DNA from: JBOHBN01 sp050698355
GTDB lineage: Bacteria > Actinomycetota > Actinomycetes > Streptosporangiales > WHST01
Direction: 5' to 3'
Length of the DNA stretch: 64,000 nucleotides
Assembly: GCA_050698355.1 (NCBI GenBank)
Contig: JBOHBN010000209.1
Coordinates: 1-64,000, forward strand
Made by a program: the position numbers and the translations under genes. Below, piece after piece: positions 30,349-39,404 of this stretch. The notes below the pieces were generated by a model. The model made no database searches. It worked only from the letters and a program-made list of their open reading frames with translations, and was not told the origin of the DNA. The first letter of the stretch is position 1. Every line of letters starts with the position of its first letter.

Positions 30349-32031
30349 GTGGCCTCACCCGTGGCAGGTCCGCCGAGTCCGCAAGCAACGCAGGACGCCG
30401 ATCCGCGGCGGTGGTGGGCGCTGGCCGTGATGCTGCTTGCGGCCCTGATGGACCTGCTCGACACGACGATCGTAAATGTCGCGATCCCCTCCATCCAGCG
30501 TGAGCTGGAGACGACGTACGCGACGGTCCAGTGGCTGGTGGTTGGTTACGTGCTGGCCTTCGCCCTGCTGCTGGTGACCGGTGGGCGGCTCGGTGACGTG
30601 TTCGGGCGCAAGCGGGTGTTCCTCGCCGGCGTGGGTTGCTTCACCCTCGCCTCGCTCGGCTGCGGGCTCGCGCCGTCCTCGGGCATGCTCGTCGGCGGCA
30701 GGATCGTGCAGGGCGCGGCCGCCGCGGTCATGGTGCCACAGGTTCTCGCCATGGTGCAGGCGAGCTTCCCACCGGCCGAGCGCAGGCGGGCCATCGGCAT
30801 GTACGCAGGCGTGGGCGGGCTCGCTACGGTGCTCGGCCCGCTCGTCGGTGGCCTCTTGATCCGCGCCGACCTGTTCGGGTGGGGCTGGCGGCCGATCTTC
30901 CTGGTGAACGTGCCGGTCGGCGTGGTCACCCTCGTACTCGCCAGCGCGCTCGTGCGCGAGTCGCGCTCACCCGATCCGCTCCGCCTCGATCCCGGCGGCG
31001 TGCTGGTCCTGACGGCGGGCCTGTTCGCGCTCGTCTACCCGCTGGTGCAGGGGCGAGAACAGGGCTGGCCGTGGTGGTCGTACGCGATGCTCGGCGCGTG
31101 CGTGCCGGTGCTCGCCGGGTTCGCCTGGTACGAGCGGTGGAAGACCAGGCGCGACAACTCCCCGCTGGTGCGGCTCGGGCTGTTCGGCAACCGCGGGTTC
31201 GCCGCCGGGCTGCCCGTGGTGCTCGTCTACTTCGCCGGCGTGGGAGCGTTCTTCCTCGTCTTCGTCCTGTACCTGCAGGTGGGCCTCGGCTTCAGCGCGT
31301 TGCACGCGGGGGTCACGACGATCCCGTTCTCGGTCGGCACGGCCTGCGCCGCGGCGCTGGCGACCAGGCTGTCCGGCGCCCACTCCCGCCGCGCCCTGGT
31401 GTCCGGAGCGCTGCTCAGCGCCGCCGGCATGATGGCTGTCTGGGGCACGGTGCGGTGGCTCGGCGACGACATCACGTCCTGGTGGCTCGTGCCAGGGCTG
31501 CTGGTCGCCGGCCTGGGTATGGGGTTCGCGCTCGTACCGGTCGCGGACGTGGTGCTCGGCGATGTGTCCCGCGGCGACGAGGGTACGGCGTCCGGAGTGT
31601 TGTCGACGATGCAGCAGGTTGGCAACGCGATCGGCGTGGCGGTCGTCGGTGTGATCTTCTTCGGTGCGCTGTCCAACGGCGCGGCGAACGCGGTCGACGA
31701 CAGCGTCCCGGCATTGCGCGCGGATCTCTCCGCGGCGCACGTACCGTCGCCCGCCGCCGACAGGATCGTCGCGACGTACCGCCACTGCGGTCGCGTGTCC
31801 GCCCGGTCCAACGACCCCGCCGAGGTCCCGGCACGGTGCAAGCATGCCGGCGACGGCAACGGGCGCGTCGCGGCCGCGATCTCCGATGCCAGCGCGAGCG
31901 CCCGCGCGGACCTGTTCGACACCGCGTTCCGCGAGGCGCTGTGGTGGGTTGCGGCGGCGTTCGCGGCCACACTCTTGCCCATGCCGCTCCTCCCGCGGAC
32001 CGTACGTAGGAGCGACGCACCGCTCGTCTGA
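30349..32031 (+). CDS. DHA2-type (EmrB/QacA) MFS drug exporter
   Basis: A 560-residue transporter with about 14 hydrophobic segments, the DHA2 pattern. Landmarks: LLAALMDLLDTTIVNVAIPSIQ (motif D1), GRLGDVFGRKRVFLAG (motif A), GLATVLGPLVGGLL (motif C). GTG at 30349 follows GAGGAAGGACC and is preferred to ATG at 30316, which has no ribosome site. A hydrophilic cysteine-containing loop (YRHCGRVSARSNDPAEVPARCKH) before the last segment is common in actinobacterial members. Controlled by the divergent MarR protein, by inference. Confidence 0.88.
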   Translation: MASPVAGPPSPQATQDADPRRWWALAVMLLAALMDLLDTTIVNVAIPSIQRELETTYATVQWLVVGYVLAFALLLVTGGRLGDVFGRKRVFLAGVGCFTLASLGCGLAPSSGMLVGGRIVQGAAAAVMVPQVLAMVQASFPPAERRRAIGMYAGVGGLATVLGPLVGGLLIRADLFGWGWRPIFLVNVPVGVVTLVLASALVRESRSPDPLRLDPGGVLVLTAGLFALVYPLVQGREQGWPWWSYAMLGACVPVLAGFAWYERWKTRRDNSPLVRLGLFGNRGFAAGLPVVLVYFAGVGAFFLVFVLYLQVGLGFSALHAGVTTIPFSVGTACAAALATRLSGAHSRRALVSGALLSAAGMMAVWGTVRWLGDDITSWWLVPGLLVAGLGMGFALVPVADVVLGDVSRGDEGTASGVLSTMQQVGNAIGVAVVGVIFFGALSNGAANAVDDSVPALRADLSAAHVPSPAADRIVATYRHCGRVSARSNDPAEVPARCKHAGDGNGRVAAAISDASASARADLFDTAFREALWWVAAAFAATLLPMPLLPRTVRRSDAPLV

Positions 32032-32037
32032 CCGGCA

Positions 32038-32146
32038 ACGTGTCGGCTCGACCCCGGTTGGTTACCGCGCGGTAGCTGACCGGGCCCGCGGGAAGGCGCG
32101 CGGAAACCGACCGGGGTCCAGGCAGCCAGCTGAGATACTGACACTT
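32038..32146. repeat. Imperfect inverted repeat downstream of the exporter gene
   Basis: CAACGTGTCGG near 32038 and GAGATACTGACAC ending at about 32144 can pair at the outside; inside, GACCCCGGTTGGTT near 32050 pairs with ACCGACCGGGGTC near 32105. The outer sequences match those of the hairpin at 24557-24600. It probably terminates the exporter transcript before the DUF2630 gene. Confidence 0.5.
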
Positions 32147-32174
32147 CGGGTAGGGCAAAGGCTCGGGAGCGACC

Positions 32175-32420
32175 ATGGACGACACGACGATTCTCGGGCA
32201 GGTACGCGGCCTGGTCGCCGAGGAGCGCGGGCTGCGCGACCAGATGCGGCGCGGCCAGATCGACGGCGCGGCGGAGCGGGAGCGGCTGCAGCACCTGGAG
32301 GAGCAGCTCGACCAGTGCTGGGACCTGCTGCGCCGCAGACGCGCGGCGGTCGACGCTGGGCAGGACCCCGACGCCGCGACCGTACGCAACGTCGGCGAGG
32401 TCGAGGGCTACCTGCAATAG
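32175..32420 (+). CDS. DUF2630 family protein
   Basis: An 81-residue, charged, helical protein (ILGQVRGLVAEERGLRDQMRRG; HLEEQLDQCWDLLRRRRAAVDAGQDPD), characteristic of DUF2630, found in actinobacteria and of unknown function. A GGGAGC site precedes the ATG. Downstream lies a 24-bp-stem terminator shared with the convergent transporter operon. Confidence 0.85.
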   Translation: MDDTTILGQVRGLVAEERGLRDQMRRGQIDGAAERERLQHLEEQLDQCWDLLRRRRAAVDAGQDPDAATVRNVGEVEGYLQ

Positions 32421-32423
32421 CGC

Positions 32424-32475
32424 CACGTTGTCAGTGTCTGGTCGAGCTATGGCTCGACCAGACACTGACAACGTG
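32424..32475. terminator. Strong bidirectional hairpin terminator
   Basis: Perfect 24-bp stem (32424-32447 with 32452-32475) around a TATG loop, directly after the DUF2630 stop and 11 bp before the binding-protein gene's end. Closely related to the hairpin at 60909-60952. Confidence 0.9.
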
Positions 32476-32486
32476 CGGCGCCCCGG

Positions 32487-33410
32487 CTAACTCGCGAGGC
32501 CGTTCTGGTCGAGGAACTGCTTGGCGACTACCGCGGGCGCGGTCTTGTCGACCGTGATCTGCTTGTTCATCTTCTTCAGCTTGCCGGTGGTGAGCTTGGC
32601 AGATATGGCGTTCAGCGTGCTCCGCACCTTGGGGGTTGTCACCTTCTTGGAGATCCACGGCACGACGTTCTGGGCCAGGAACAGGTGCTTGGGGTCCTGC
32701 AGTGCGACGAAGTTGTTCTGTGCGATCGCGCTCTGCGTGGTGAAAAGGTCGGCGGCGTCCACCGAGCCGTCCTTCAGTGACTTCACGGTGATCGGGCCGG
32801 CGGTGTCGAGCGCCTTGAACTGCTTCCAGTCGAGGCCGTACACCCGCTTCTGGCCCTTCGGGCCGTCGGGACGCTTCGGCCACTCGGGCGGACCGCCGAG
32901 GACCATCTTCGGCGCGTACGGCTTGAGGTCGCCGATCGCCTTCAGGTTGTACTTGTTCGCGGTTTCCTGGGTGACGGCGATGGCATCCTTGTCCTCGGCG
33001 CTCGACATCTTGAGTACCGTCTGCCCCTTGGGCATCGACTTCTTCAGCTTTGCGTACACCTGTTCGGGGCTGAGGCTCCGACCGCTCTTGCTCTTGCTCA
33101 GGTAGAGCCACAGGTTTCCGGTGTATTCCGGGATCAGGTTGATCGAGCCGTCCTGCATTGCGTGCGCGTACGCCTCACGGGCGCCGATGTTGAACTTTCG
33201 CTTCACCTGCAGCCCCTTGCCCTCGAGCGCCTGTGCGTAGATCTCGGCGATCAGGGCGTCCTCAGGGAAGTTGGCCGAGCCCACGATCATCTTCTTGCTT
33301 GAGCCGCCGCCGTTACCGCCGCCACCGGACAGCGGGTTGCCACCGCCACCGCAGCCGGCCAGCGTCAGCGCAAGCACCGCCGCGGCGAGGACCGCAAACA
33401 GACGTCGCAT
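32487..33410 (-). CDS. Glycine betaine/choline ABC transporter substrate-binding lipoprotein (OpuC type)
   Basis: A 307-residue protein with a lipoprotein signal: LFAVLAAAVLALTLAGC, where the lipidated Cys is followed by a Gly/Ser linker. The mature part is an OpuAC-type binding domain (MIVGSANFPEDALIAEIYAQAL, GSINLIPEYTGNLWLYL, DAADLFTTQSAIAQNNFVAL). It should capture quaternary ammonium osmolytes or their precursors outside the membrane. Last gene of a four-gene leftward operon. Confidence 0.9.
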   Translation of the reverse strand: MRRLFAVLAAAVLALTLAGCGGGGNPLSGGGGNGGGSSKKMIVGSANFPEDALIAEIYAQALEGKGLQVKRKFNIGAREAYAHAMQDGSINLIPEYTGNLWLYLSKSKSGRSLSPEQVYAKLKKSMPKGQTVLKMSSAEDKDAIAVTQETANKYNLKAIGDLKPYAPKMVLGGPPEWPKRPDGPKGQKRVYGLDWKQFKALDTAGPITVKSLKDGSVDAADLFTTQSAIAQNNFVALQDPKHLFLAQNVVPWISKKVTTPKVRSTLNAISAKLTTGKLKKMNKQITVDKTAPAVVAKQFLDQNGLAS

Positions 33411-33427
33411 TCATTGCTCCTTCTCGG

Positions 33428-34150
33428 TCACGCTGCGGCAGTCGCCTGCCGCGCGGTTGTCAACGTGTTGCGGCGTGCCGCGAGCCCACCTGGGGCCGTG
33501 ACATACCTGAGCCCGACGATCGAGACGTCGAGCAGGATCGCTAGGACCGCGACGAGCACGGCGCCGCCAAGCATCTGCGCGTAGTCGTGCTGGGCGAGCC
33601 CGTCGATAAGGAACCGGCCGAGCCCGCCGAGTCCGACGTACGCGGCGACGGTCGCGGTGGAGACGACCTGGAGGGTCGCGCTCCGCAGCCCACCGAAGAT
33701 GACCGGTAGCGCGGCCGGCAGCTCGGCGGAGAACAGCACCTGCCGCTCGGTCATGCCCATGCCGCGTGCGGCGTCGACGATGTCCGGCTCGACACTACGG
33801 ATCCCGGCGTACGTCGCGGTGAGGATCGGCGGGATTGCGAGTACGACAAGCGCGATGAGCACTGGTAGCAGGCCGATCGACAGCAGTAGCACGAGAAGCA
33901 CCAGCAACCCGAGCGTGGGCAGCGCCCGGGCCGCGTTACCGATGTTGATGGCGAGGAACGCGGCCCTGCCGGTGTGCCCGATGTATAGGCCGACGGGAAA
34001 AGCGATCGCCCACGCGACGAGCAGGCTGAGGAACGTGTACCAGAGGTGCTGGACGACTCGGTGCGGGATACCGTCAGGTCCCGCCCAGTGGGTGGGATCG
34101 GAGAAGAACGCGGTGAGGAAGTGCATCACCGGCTCGCCAGTCTCGTCCAT
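33428..34150 (-). CDS. Glycine betaine/choline ABC transporter permease
   Basis: A 240-residue membrane protein with about 5-6 segments and the BPD-transporter loop (EPDIVDAARGMGMTERQVLFSAELPAALPVIFGGLRSATLQV), including the EAA-type Gly. It overlaps the other permease gene by 25 bp and precedes the binding-protein gene by 17 bp. The two permeases presumably form a heterodimer. Confidence 0.9.
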   Translation of the reverse strand: MDETGEPVMHFLTAFFSDPTHWAGPDGIPHRVVQHLWYTFLSLLVAWAIAFPVGLYIGHTGRAAFLAINIGNAARALPTLGLLVLLVLLLSIGLLPVLIALVVLAIPPILTATYAGIRSVEPDIVDAARGMGMTERQVLFSAELPAALPVIFGGLRSATLQVVSTATVAAYVGLGGLGRFLIDGLAQHDYAQMLGGAVLVAVLAILLDVSIVGLRYVTAPGGLAARRNTLTTARQATAAA

Positions 34151-34773
34151 GGCGTGGTCGCTCGCTGCACCAGCACGATGGCGACGTCGGTGAGCAGCGC
34201 GAGCAGCACCGAGAGCACGATTCCGGTGACGATCAGCACGTAGGAGCTGATCTGGAAGCCGGTGGTGAACAGGCCTCCGAGCCCGCCTATCCCGATCAGC
34301 GCTCCAACACTGACCATCGAGATGGTGGTCACCGCCACGACCCGTAGGCCGGCCGCAATCACTGGGATGGCGATCGGGAACTCGACGGTGAACAGCTGTC
34401 GTGCACGCTTCATGCCCATCGCCGTGGAGGCCTGCCGCACCGGCTCCGGTACTGACTGCAGCCCGTCCTTGACGCTTCGGAACAGCAGTGCCACCGCGTA
34501 AAGGGTCAACGCGACGATCACGTTCGTGGGGCTGAGGATCTTGGTGCCCAAGATGCTCGGCAGCACGATGAACAGTGCAAGCGATGGGATTGCGTACGCC
34601 ACGCTGGACGCACCGAGCAGCGGCGCGTTCGCCCAGCGGGTGCGGGCGGCGAGCATGCCGAGCGGTATAGCGATCACCAGCCCGAGGACGATCGGGACGA
34701 ATGCCAGGTAGAGGTGCTGCAGCAGGTCACTGATGATCTGCGGTTGGTACGCCTGTAGAACCTTGATGATCAC
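34126..34773 (-). CDS. Glycine betaine/choline ABC transporter permease
   Basis: A 215-residue permease with about 5-6 hydrophobic segments and the conserved cytoplasmic loop VPEPVRQASTAMGMKRARQLFTVEFPIAIPVIAAGLRVVAVTT. It follows the ATPase gene by 43 bp and overlaps the second permease gene. Confidence 0.9.
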   Translation of the reverse strand: MIIKVLQAYQPQIISDLLQHLYLAFVPIVLGLVIAIPLGMLAARTRWANAPLLGASSVAYAIPSLALFIVLPSILGTKILSPTNVIVALTLYAVALLFRSVKDGLQSVPEPVRQASTAMGMKRARQLFTVEFPIAIPVIAAGLRVVAVTTISMVSVGALIGIGGLGGLFTTGFQISSYVLIVTGIVLSVLLALLTDVAIVLVQRATTPWTRLASR

Positions 34774-34816
34774 CGGTAGCTCGTCTCCCCAGCGGTGACG
34801 TGGGCCGCGCTACGGG

Positions 34817-35929
34817 TCATGGCGTGTACTCCACCTCCGCGGACCGTTGGGCGGTCACGTACTTCGCGATCTCGTCGTGCCCGACACCGCCGAGCACCGC
34901 ACCATCCTGGTCGACGCGTACGGCGAGGCCGGCGGGAGACGCCAGCGCACCGTCGAGGGCGGCGCGGCAGGAGTCGCTCGCGGTGAACGTGGTGCCGACG
35001 GGGATGCTCGTCGGTTCCTCGCTGACGGGGCCCCGGCCGTCCACCCAGGCGACCGGCCGCCTCGCCTCGTCGAGCGACAGGATCCAGTGCTTGCCGGACT
35101 CTGTCGACACCTGACGGGGAGCCTCGGCGCCCGCGTCCGCCGCGACCGTGACGAGCTCCTGCAGCGGCAGGTCGTGGGCCGCCACGAACGACAGCCAGCG
35201 GTAGCCACGGTCGCGCCCGATGAGGCTCTCGACGAACGCGCTGTTCGGCGTGGCGAGCAGCTGGTCGGGCGGGTCGACCTGGACGAGCTTGCCGCCGGGA
35301 CCGAAGACCGCGACGAGGTCGCCGAGCTTGACCGCCTCGTCCACGTCGTGGGTCACGAACACGATCGTCTTCGACAGCTCGCCTTGCAGCCGGAGGAACT
35401 CCTCTTGCAGGCTTTCGCGGACGATCGGGTCGACGGCGCTGAACGGCTCGTCCATCAGCATGACCGGTGGGTCGGCCGCGAGCGCCCTGGCCACGCCCAC
35501 TCGCTGCTGCTGGCCACCGGACAGCTGCGCAGGGTAGCGCTTGGCCATCTGCGGATCGAGTCCGACGCGCTCGAGCAGCTCCATCGACCGCTCGCGCGCG
35601 GCGGACTTCGACCAGCGGAGCAGCAACGGGACCGTGCAGACGTTGTCGACCACGGTGCGGTGCGGCAGCAGGCCGACCTGCTGGATGACGTAGCCCATAC
35701 CGCGTCGCAGGCGGGCAAGGTTCATGGTCGCGGTGTCGTCGCCGTCGTGCAGGATACGGCCGGACGTCGGCTCGACCATTCGGTTGATCATCCGCAGCGA
35801 CGTGGTCTTGCCGCACCCGGACGGCCCGACGAACACCGTGATCTTGCCGGTCGGCATGGTCAGGTCGACCCCGTCGACTCCGACCACGCCTCCAGGGAAG
35901 CGTTTAGTGACGGACTGGAACTCGATCAT
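34817..35929 (-). CDS. Glycine betaine/choline ABC transporter ATP-binding protein with CBS-like tail
   Basis: A 370-residue ATPase. Walker A is GPSGCGKTT, the signature LSGGQQQRVGVARAL, Walker B VMLMDEPFSAVD; H-loop in VFVTHDVDEA. Beyond about residue 250 is a C-terminal region with one recognisable CBS-like unit (RPVAWVDGRGPVSEEPTSIPV, AVLGGVGHDEIAKYV), as in OpuA/OpuC ATPases that sense ionic strength. The true start is ATG 35929; the frame stays open upstream as antisense of the MFS gene. First gene of the osmolyte-uptake operon. Confidence 0.92.
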   Translation of the reverse strand: MIEFQSVTKRFPGGVVGVDGVDLTMPTGKITVFVGPSGCGKTTSLRMINRMVEPTSGRILHDGDDTATMNLARLRRGMGYVIQQVGLLPHRTVVDNVCTVPLLLRWSKSAARERSMELLERVGLDPQMAKRYPAQLSGGQQQRVGVARALAADPPVMLMDEPFSAVDPIVRESLQEEFLRLQGELSKTIVFVTHDVDEAVKLGDLVAVFGPGGKLVQVDPPDQLLATPNSAFVESLIGRDRGYRWLSFVAAHDLPLQELVTVAADAGAEAPRQVSTESGKHWILSLDEARRPVAWVDGRGPVSEEPTSIPVGTTFTASDSCRAALDGALASPAGLAVRVDQDGAVLGGVGHDEIAKYVTAQRSAEVEYTP

Positions 35930-36048
35930 GCCGACCCTCTCGCCACCTGGAGCAGTCACGTAACCCTTACGATCACCGGCGGCCGTGTCAAGTAACGACC
36001 CGGTCGCGGCCACGTGGCGTCGACCGCGACGAGCTAGACGTGGCGGTG

Positions 36049-37539
36049 TCAGGGACTTATCGGCGGCGGCTCGTACGAGCCGGTGGCTCTGGCGCGGCCG
36101 GTGGAGGAGAGCGGGTCGGCGATGTCCTCCAGCGACTTGCGCGCGGCGTCGACGCCGAAGATCAGGGCGATGACGCCTCCGGCCGCCATGACCGCCGCCC
36201 CGACGAAGTAGCCGATGGTCAGCGGGAACCGGCTGCTTGCGTCGCCGATGAGAGCGGCGAAGATCCGCGGTGCCGCCACGCCGCCGACGAGCTGTGCGAT
36301 CGCGAAGAAGAACGAGATCGCCTGACCGCGTAGCTCCAGGGGGAAGATCTCGCTGACCGTCAGGTAGGCCGAGGAAGCCCCTGCGGACGCGAAGAAGAAG
36401 CAGACGCACCAGAAGATGGTCTGCGTCGTCGCGCTGAGCATGCCGGCGTCGAACAGGACGGCACTGGCCGCCAGGACGATCGCCGAGATGATGTAGGTGC
36501 CGAAGATCATCTGTCGCCGTCCCCAGGTATCGAACAGCGGCCCGAGGACGAGCGGTCCCAGCAGGTTGCCAGCGGCAAAGGGGAAGAAGAACAGGCCGAG
36601 CGACGCGCTTTTGATGTCGTAGAAGTCCGCGAGTACCAGCGCCTGGGTGAAGAAGATGGCGTTGTACAAGAACGCCTGGGTCACCATCATCGAGAACCCG
36701 AGGAACGAGCGGGACGGGTACTCCTTCAGCATCACCTTGGCGATTTGGGTGTAGCTCACCGGTGGGCGGTGGGTGACCTCGAGCGCCTTGCTGTCGTCGA
36801 CGCGCTCGAGCTGGATGCCCTGGCGCTCTACGCGCGCCTCGATGTCCGCGACGGTCGCTTCCGCCTCGTCTTCCCTGCCGTGTGTCATCAGCCAGCGCGG
36901 GCTCTCCGGGATGTGCCGGCGCAGGAAGATGATGAACAGGCCGATGACGGGTCCGATGAAGAAGCCGATCCGCCAGCCCCAGCCGATCGGTATCAGGTTC
37001 TCGTTGAATAGCAGGAGCGACGCGGCGGCGCCGATACCGGCGCCACCCCAGTAGGTGCCGTTCACCGCGATGTCGACCCGGCCGCGGTACCGGGACGGGA
37101 TGAGCTCGTCGATGGCGGAGTTGATGGCGGTGTACTCGCCGCCGATGCCCATACCGGCGATGAACCGGAACACGAGGAGGAACCAGAGGTTGAACGACAG
37201 GCCGGCGATGCCGCTGGCGAGCAGGTAGATGGCGAGCGTGACGATGAACAACTTCTTGCGCCCGAGCCGGTCGGTGATGCGCCCGAAGACAAGCGCGCCG
37301 ACGACCTCGCCGCCGAGGTACACCGAGGCCATCAGCCCGACCTGGCCCGTGGTGAGGGCGAGCGTCTGCGGCTCTTGGAGGACGGGGCCGACGAGAGAGA
37401 CGATCTGGATTTCCAGCCCGTCCAGGATCCAGGAGACCCCGAGCCCAACCACGACGAGCCAGTGGAACCGCGCCCACGGTAGGCGGTCCATCCTGGCCGG
37501 TACCAGACTGCGGACCGCTCCTGAAGCCGCGGTCGTCAT
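36049..37539 (-). CDS. MFS transporter, sugar-porter/aromatic-acid-like
   Basis: A 496-residue, 12-segment MFS protein. Motif A is GRITDRLGRKKLFIV; the second half has LFDTWGRRQMIFG. FRFIAGMGIGGEYTAINSAIDELIPSRYRGR and HIPESPRWLMTHGREDEAEATV are features shared with sugar porters and with the AAHS (aromatic acid) branch. ATG at 37539 follows GGGGTGAGG and is chosen over GTG at 37554. It is 119 bp upstream of the osmolyte ATPase gene on the same strand; substrate unknown. Confidence 0.86.
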   Translation of the reverse strand: MTTAASGAVRSLVPARMDRLPWARFHWLVVVGLGVSWILDGLEIQIVSLVGPVLQEPQTLALTTGQVGLMASVYLGGEVVGALVFGRITDRLGRKKLFIVTLAIYLLASGIAGLSFNLWFLLVFRFIAGMGIGGEYTAINSAIDELIPSRYRGRVDIAVNGTYWGGAGIGAAASLLLFNENLIPIGWGWRIGFFIGPVIGLFIIFLRRHIPESPRWLMTHGREDEAEATVADIEARVERQGIQLERVDDSKALEVTHRPPVSYTQIAKVMLKEYPSRSFLGFSMMVTQAFLYNAIFFTQALVLADFYDIKSASLGLFFFPFAAGNLLGPLVLGPLFDTWGRRQMIFGTYIISAIVLAASAVLFDAGMLSATTQTIFWCVCFFFASAGASSAYLTVSEIFPLELRGQAISFFFAIAQLVGGVAAPRIFAALIGDASSRFPLTIGYFVGAAVMAAGGVIALIFGVDAARKSLEDIADPLSSTGRARATGSYEPPPISP

Positions 37540-37729
37540 AACCTCACCCCACACTCCGTCGCCGGACGGCGTGGCGCGCGGCGCCCTCTGCGGGCTCCGT
37601 GGTCACGGTTTTACCGCTGATCATGGTGCACCCGAAGTGCCCGCACGGTCCAGGATCTGAGTGACCTTCCTACGATCCGCATCCGACGGGGGAGCCCCGG
37701 ACGGGCGTGCACCCGCTGGGGGATCCCCC

Positions 37730-39103
37730 TCAGCGGCCCGCCGCGCAGGCGCTGAGGAGGTTGTCCGCGACTCGCTGCCAGCACCAGCGATCATGTGCCA
37801 GCTTGACCAGCGCCGTTTCGATTCCCGCGCGCTTCGCGCCGGTCAACGCGAACAGTGCGTCGATGCGGTCCGCGATTCCGCGCACCGAGTCGTCGGGGTC
37901 GTACGTGAGTAGTCCCGGCATGTCGATGGCCTCCTCGCACGCCACGCCGATCTCGCCGATGCCGGAGTGGCGCGGCACCACGGGGATGACCCCGGCCGCG
38001 GCGGCTTCGGCGGCGACCATGCCGAATGCCTCGGGGACCTCCGACGGCACGACCAGGAGGTCGAAGCTGGGCAGCACGTCGACCAACCGGTCGTGGTCGA
38101 GCCGTCCGGTCCAGCGCACCGGTACGGCTGCCACCCTTGCGAGGTAGTCAGGCGTCACGTCCTTCGATTCGAGGAACGCTCGGCACCGTACGGCGTGGGG
38201 GTCGTCGGCGAGCAGCGACTCGGCCGCGTCCACGTCGCCCGTAACCAGGGCGTCGTGCAGGCGGTGCAGCATGTCCTCGGACTCGCCGTAGCCGACCACC
38301 ACGGCGCCCAGGTCCGGTGCGCCGGTGCGGCCCAGTGCGGCAAGCAGGTTCTGCGGGCCCTTCGCCGTGATCAGCTTGCCGACGAAGCCGACCGTCGGCG
38401 GTGCGGCGGGCTCACGCTCCCGCGGCGAGAACGTCTCGACGTCGCAGCCCGGGTTGACCACCGTGGAGCGGTCCACCCAGTCGCCGGGTACGACCGCGGC
38501 CGCCGTGTCGCGCAGGTAGCGGCTCGTGCCGACGATGGTGTCGGCGGCCGCGAACCCGTCCCTTGCGTACCCGACGTAGCGCTCCTGCACCTTGACCGCG
38601 TACTCCAGGGCGCTGCCGTGCAACTTGACCGAGTACGGCACGCCCGTCCGCTCCCGCGCAAGGCGGCCGATGTACGGGCCCATCACCTCGTGGCCGATGA
38701 CGACCGCCTCAGGCCGGTGGACGCGCACCGCCGCCTCCAGCGCATCCACGTTGGTGGCCACGTAGTGCTCGAGCTGCTCGTCGGTCAGGTCGACGAACCG
38801 CCTGGCGGTGAACCCCTCGTACGGGTCCCACACGTAGACGGGCAGCAGCTCGCCGATGGCCGGACGCACCACCCGGAGCCGTCCTGGTGCCTGGTCGGCG
38901 TCGGTGGGGTGGCAGGCGAACCTGTCGTTCTCGGGTGCGAACTCGCCGTACTCGTCGACGAACGGCAGCTCGTCGGCGTGCCGGTCCTGGCACAGCAGCA
39001 GCACATCGTGGCCCTGCTCGCGCCACACCCGGGCGACGTTCGCGGTGTACACGTTCGAGCCGGACCCGGAGAGCAGGTAGCCGTGCCACAGCAGGATGTT
39101 CAA
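37730..39103 (-). CDS. GT4-family glycosyltransferase
   Basis: A 457-residue GT-B glycosyltransferase. The N-terminal domain has LLSGSGSNVYTANVARVWREQGHDV; the nucleotide-sugar-binding C-terminal half has VGFVGKLITAKGPQNLL, FDLLVVPSEVPEAFGMVAAEAAAAGVIPV. TTG at 39103 is chosen because GGAAGGA sits 9 bp upstream and the first beta strand (LNILLWHGYLL) starts there; TTG at 39166 would overlap the toxin-antitoxin promoter. Acceptor unknown; no other glycan genes adjoin. Confidence 0.88.
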   Translation of the reverse strand: MNILLWHGYLLSGSGSNVYTANVARVWREQGHDVLLLCQDRHADELPFVDEYGEFAPENDRFACHPTDADQAPGRLRVVRPAIGELLPVYVWDPYEGFTARRFVDLTDEQLEHYVATNVDALEAAVRVHRPEAVVIGHEVMGPYIGRLARERTGVPYSVKLHGSALEYAVKVQERYVGYARDGFAAADTIVGTSRYLRDTAAAVVPGDWVDRSTVVNPGCDVETFSPREREPAAPPTVGFVGKLITAKGPQNLLAALGRTGAPDLGAVVVGYGESEDMLHRLHDALVTGDVDAAESLLADDPHAVRCRAFLESKDVTPDYLARVAAVPVRWTGRLDHDRLVDVLPSFDLLVVPSEVPEAFGMVAAEAAAAGVIPVVPRHSGIGEIGVACEEAIDMPGLLTYDPDDSVRGIADRIDALFALTGAKRAGIETALVKLAHDRWCWQRVADNLLSACAAGR

Positions 39104-39158
39104 CGAGTGTCGTCCTTCCACAGATTGGCCGCGCGGAATCCCCGGCGTGCTGAGCGGT

Positions 39159-39185
39159 GGTATCAATCAGTAGGGAAGTGATACC
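39159..39185. promoter_or_regulatory. Putative operator upstream of RHH-Doc module
   Basis: GGTATCA (39159-39165) and TGATACC (39179-39185), a perfect 7-bp inverted repeat with 13-bp spacer, 21 bp before the antitoxin start. Typical of RHH antitoxin autoregulation. Confidence 0.5.
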
Positions 39186-39206
39186 ACACCGAGCTACCAT
39201 CGGAGG

Positions 39207-39404
39207 ATGGCCATGACGCTGCGGCTCAGTGACGAACAGACCGAGGCACTGCGCGAGACCGCCGAGCGCGAGGGACGTTCCATGCAGGACGTCGCCCGTG
39301 CGGCTATCGAGGAGTACGTCGGCCGCCGGTCCAGGTTGCGCGACGAGATTCTCGACCGTGTGATGGAGCGCGACGCGGGCCTGCTCGCGCGCTTGGCCGA
39401 GTGA
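39207..39404 (+). CDS. Ribbon-helix-helix antitoxin
   Basis: A 65-residue protein starting MAMTLRLSDEQTEALRETAE, a CopG/Arc-type RHH DNA-binding module, with a basic/acidic C-terminus (RLRDEILDRVMERDAGLLARLAE) that should neutralise the toxin. GGAGG precedes the ATG. It overlaps the Doc-like gene by 4 bp. Confidence 0.82.
   Translation: MAMTLRLSDEQTEALRETAEREGRSMQDVARAAIEEYVGRRSRLRDEILDRVMERDAGLLARLAE

Noticed and set aside
34817..37477. Apparent 886-residue fusion of an upstream region with the OpuC-type ATPase
   Set aside because: The extra part is read antisense-phase through the MFS gene; ATG 35929 gives a normal ATPase.
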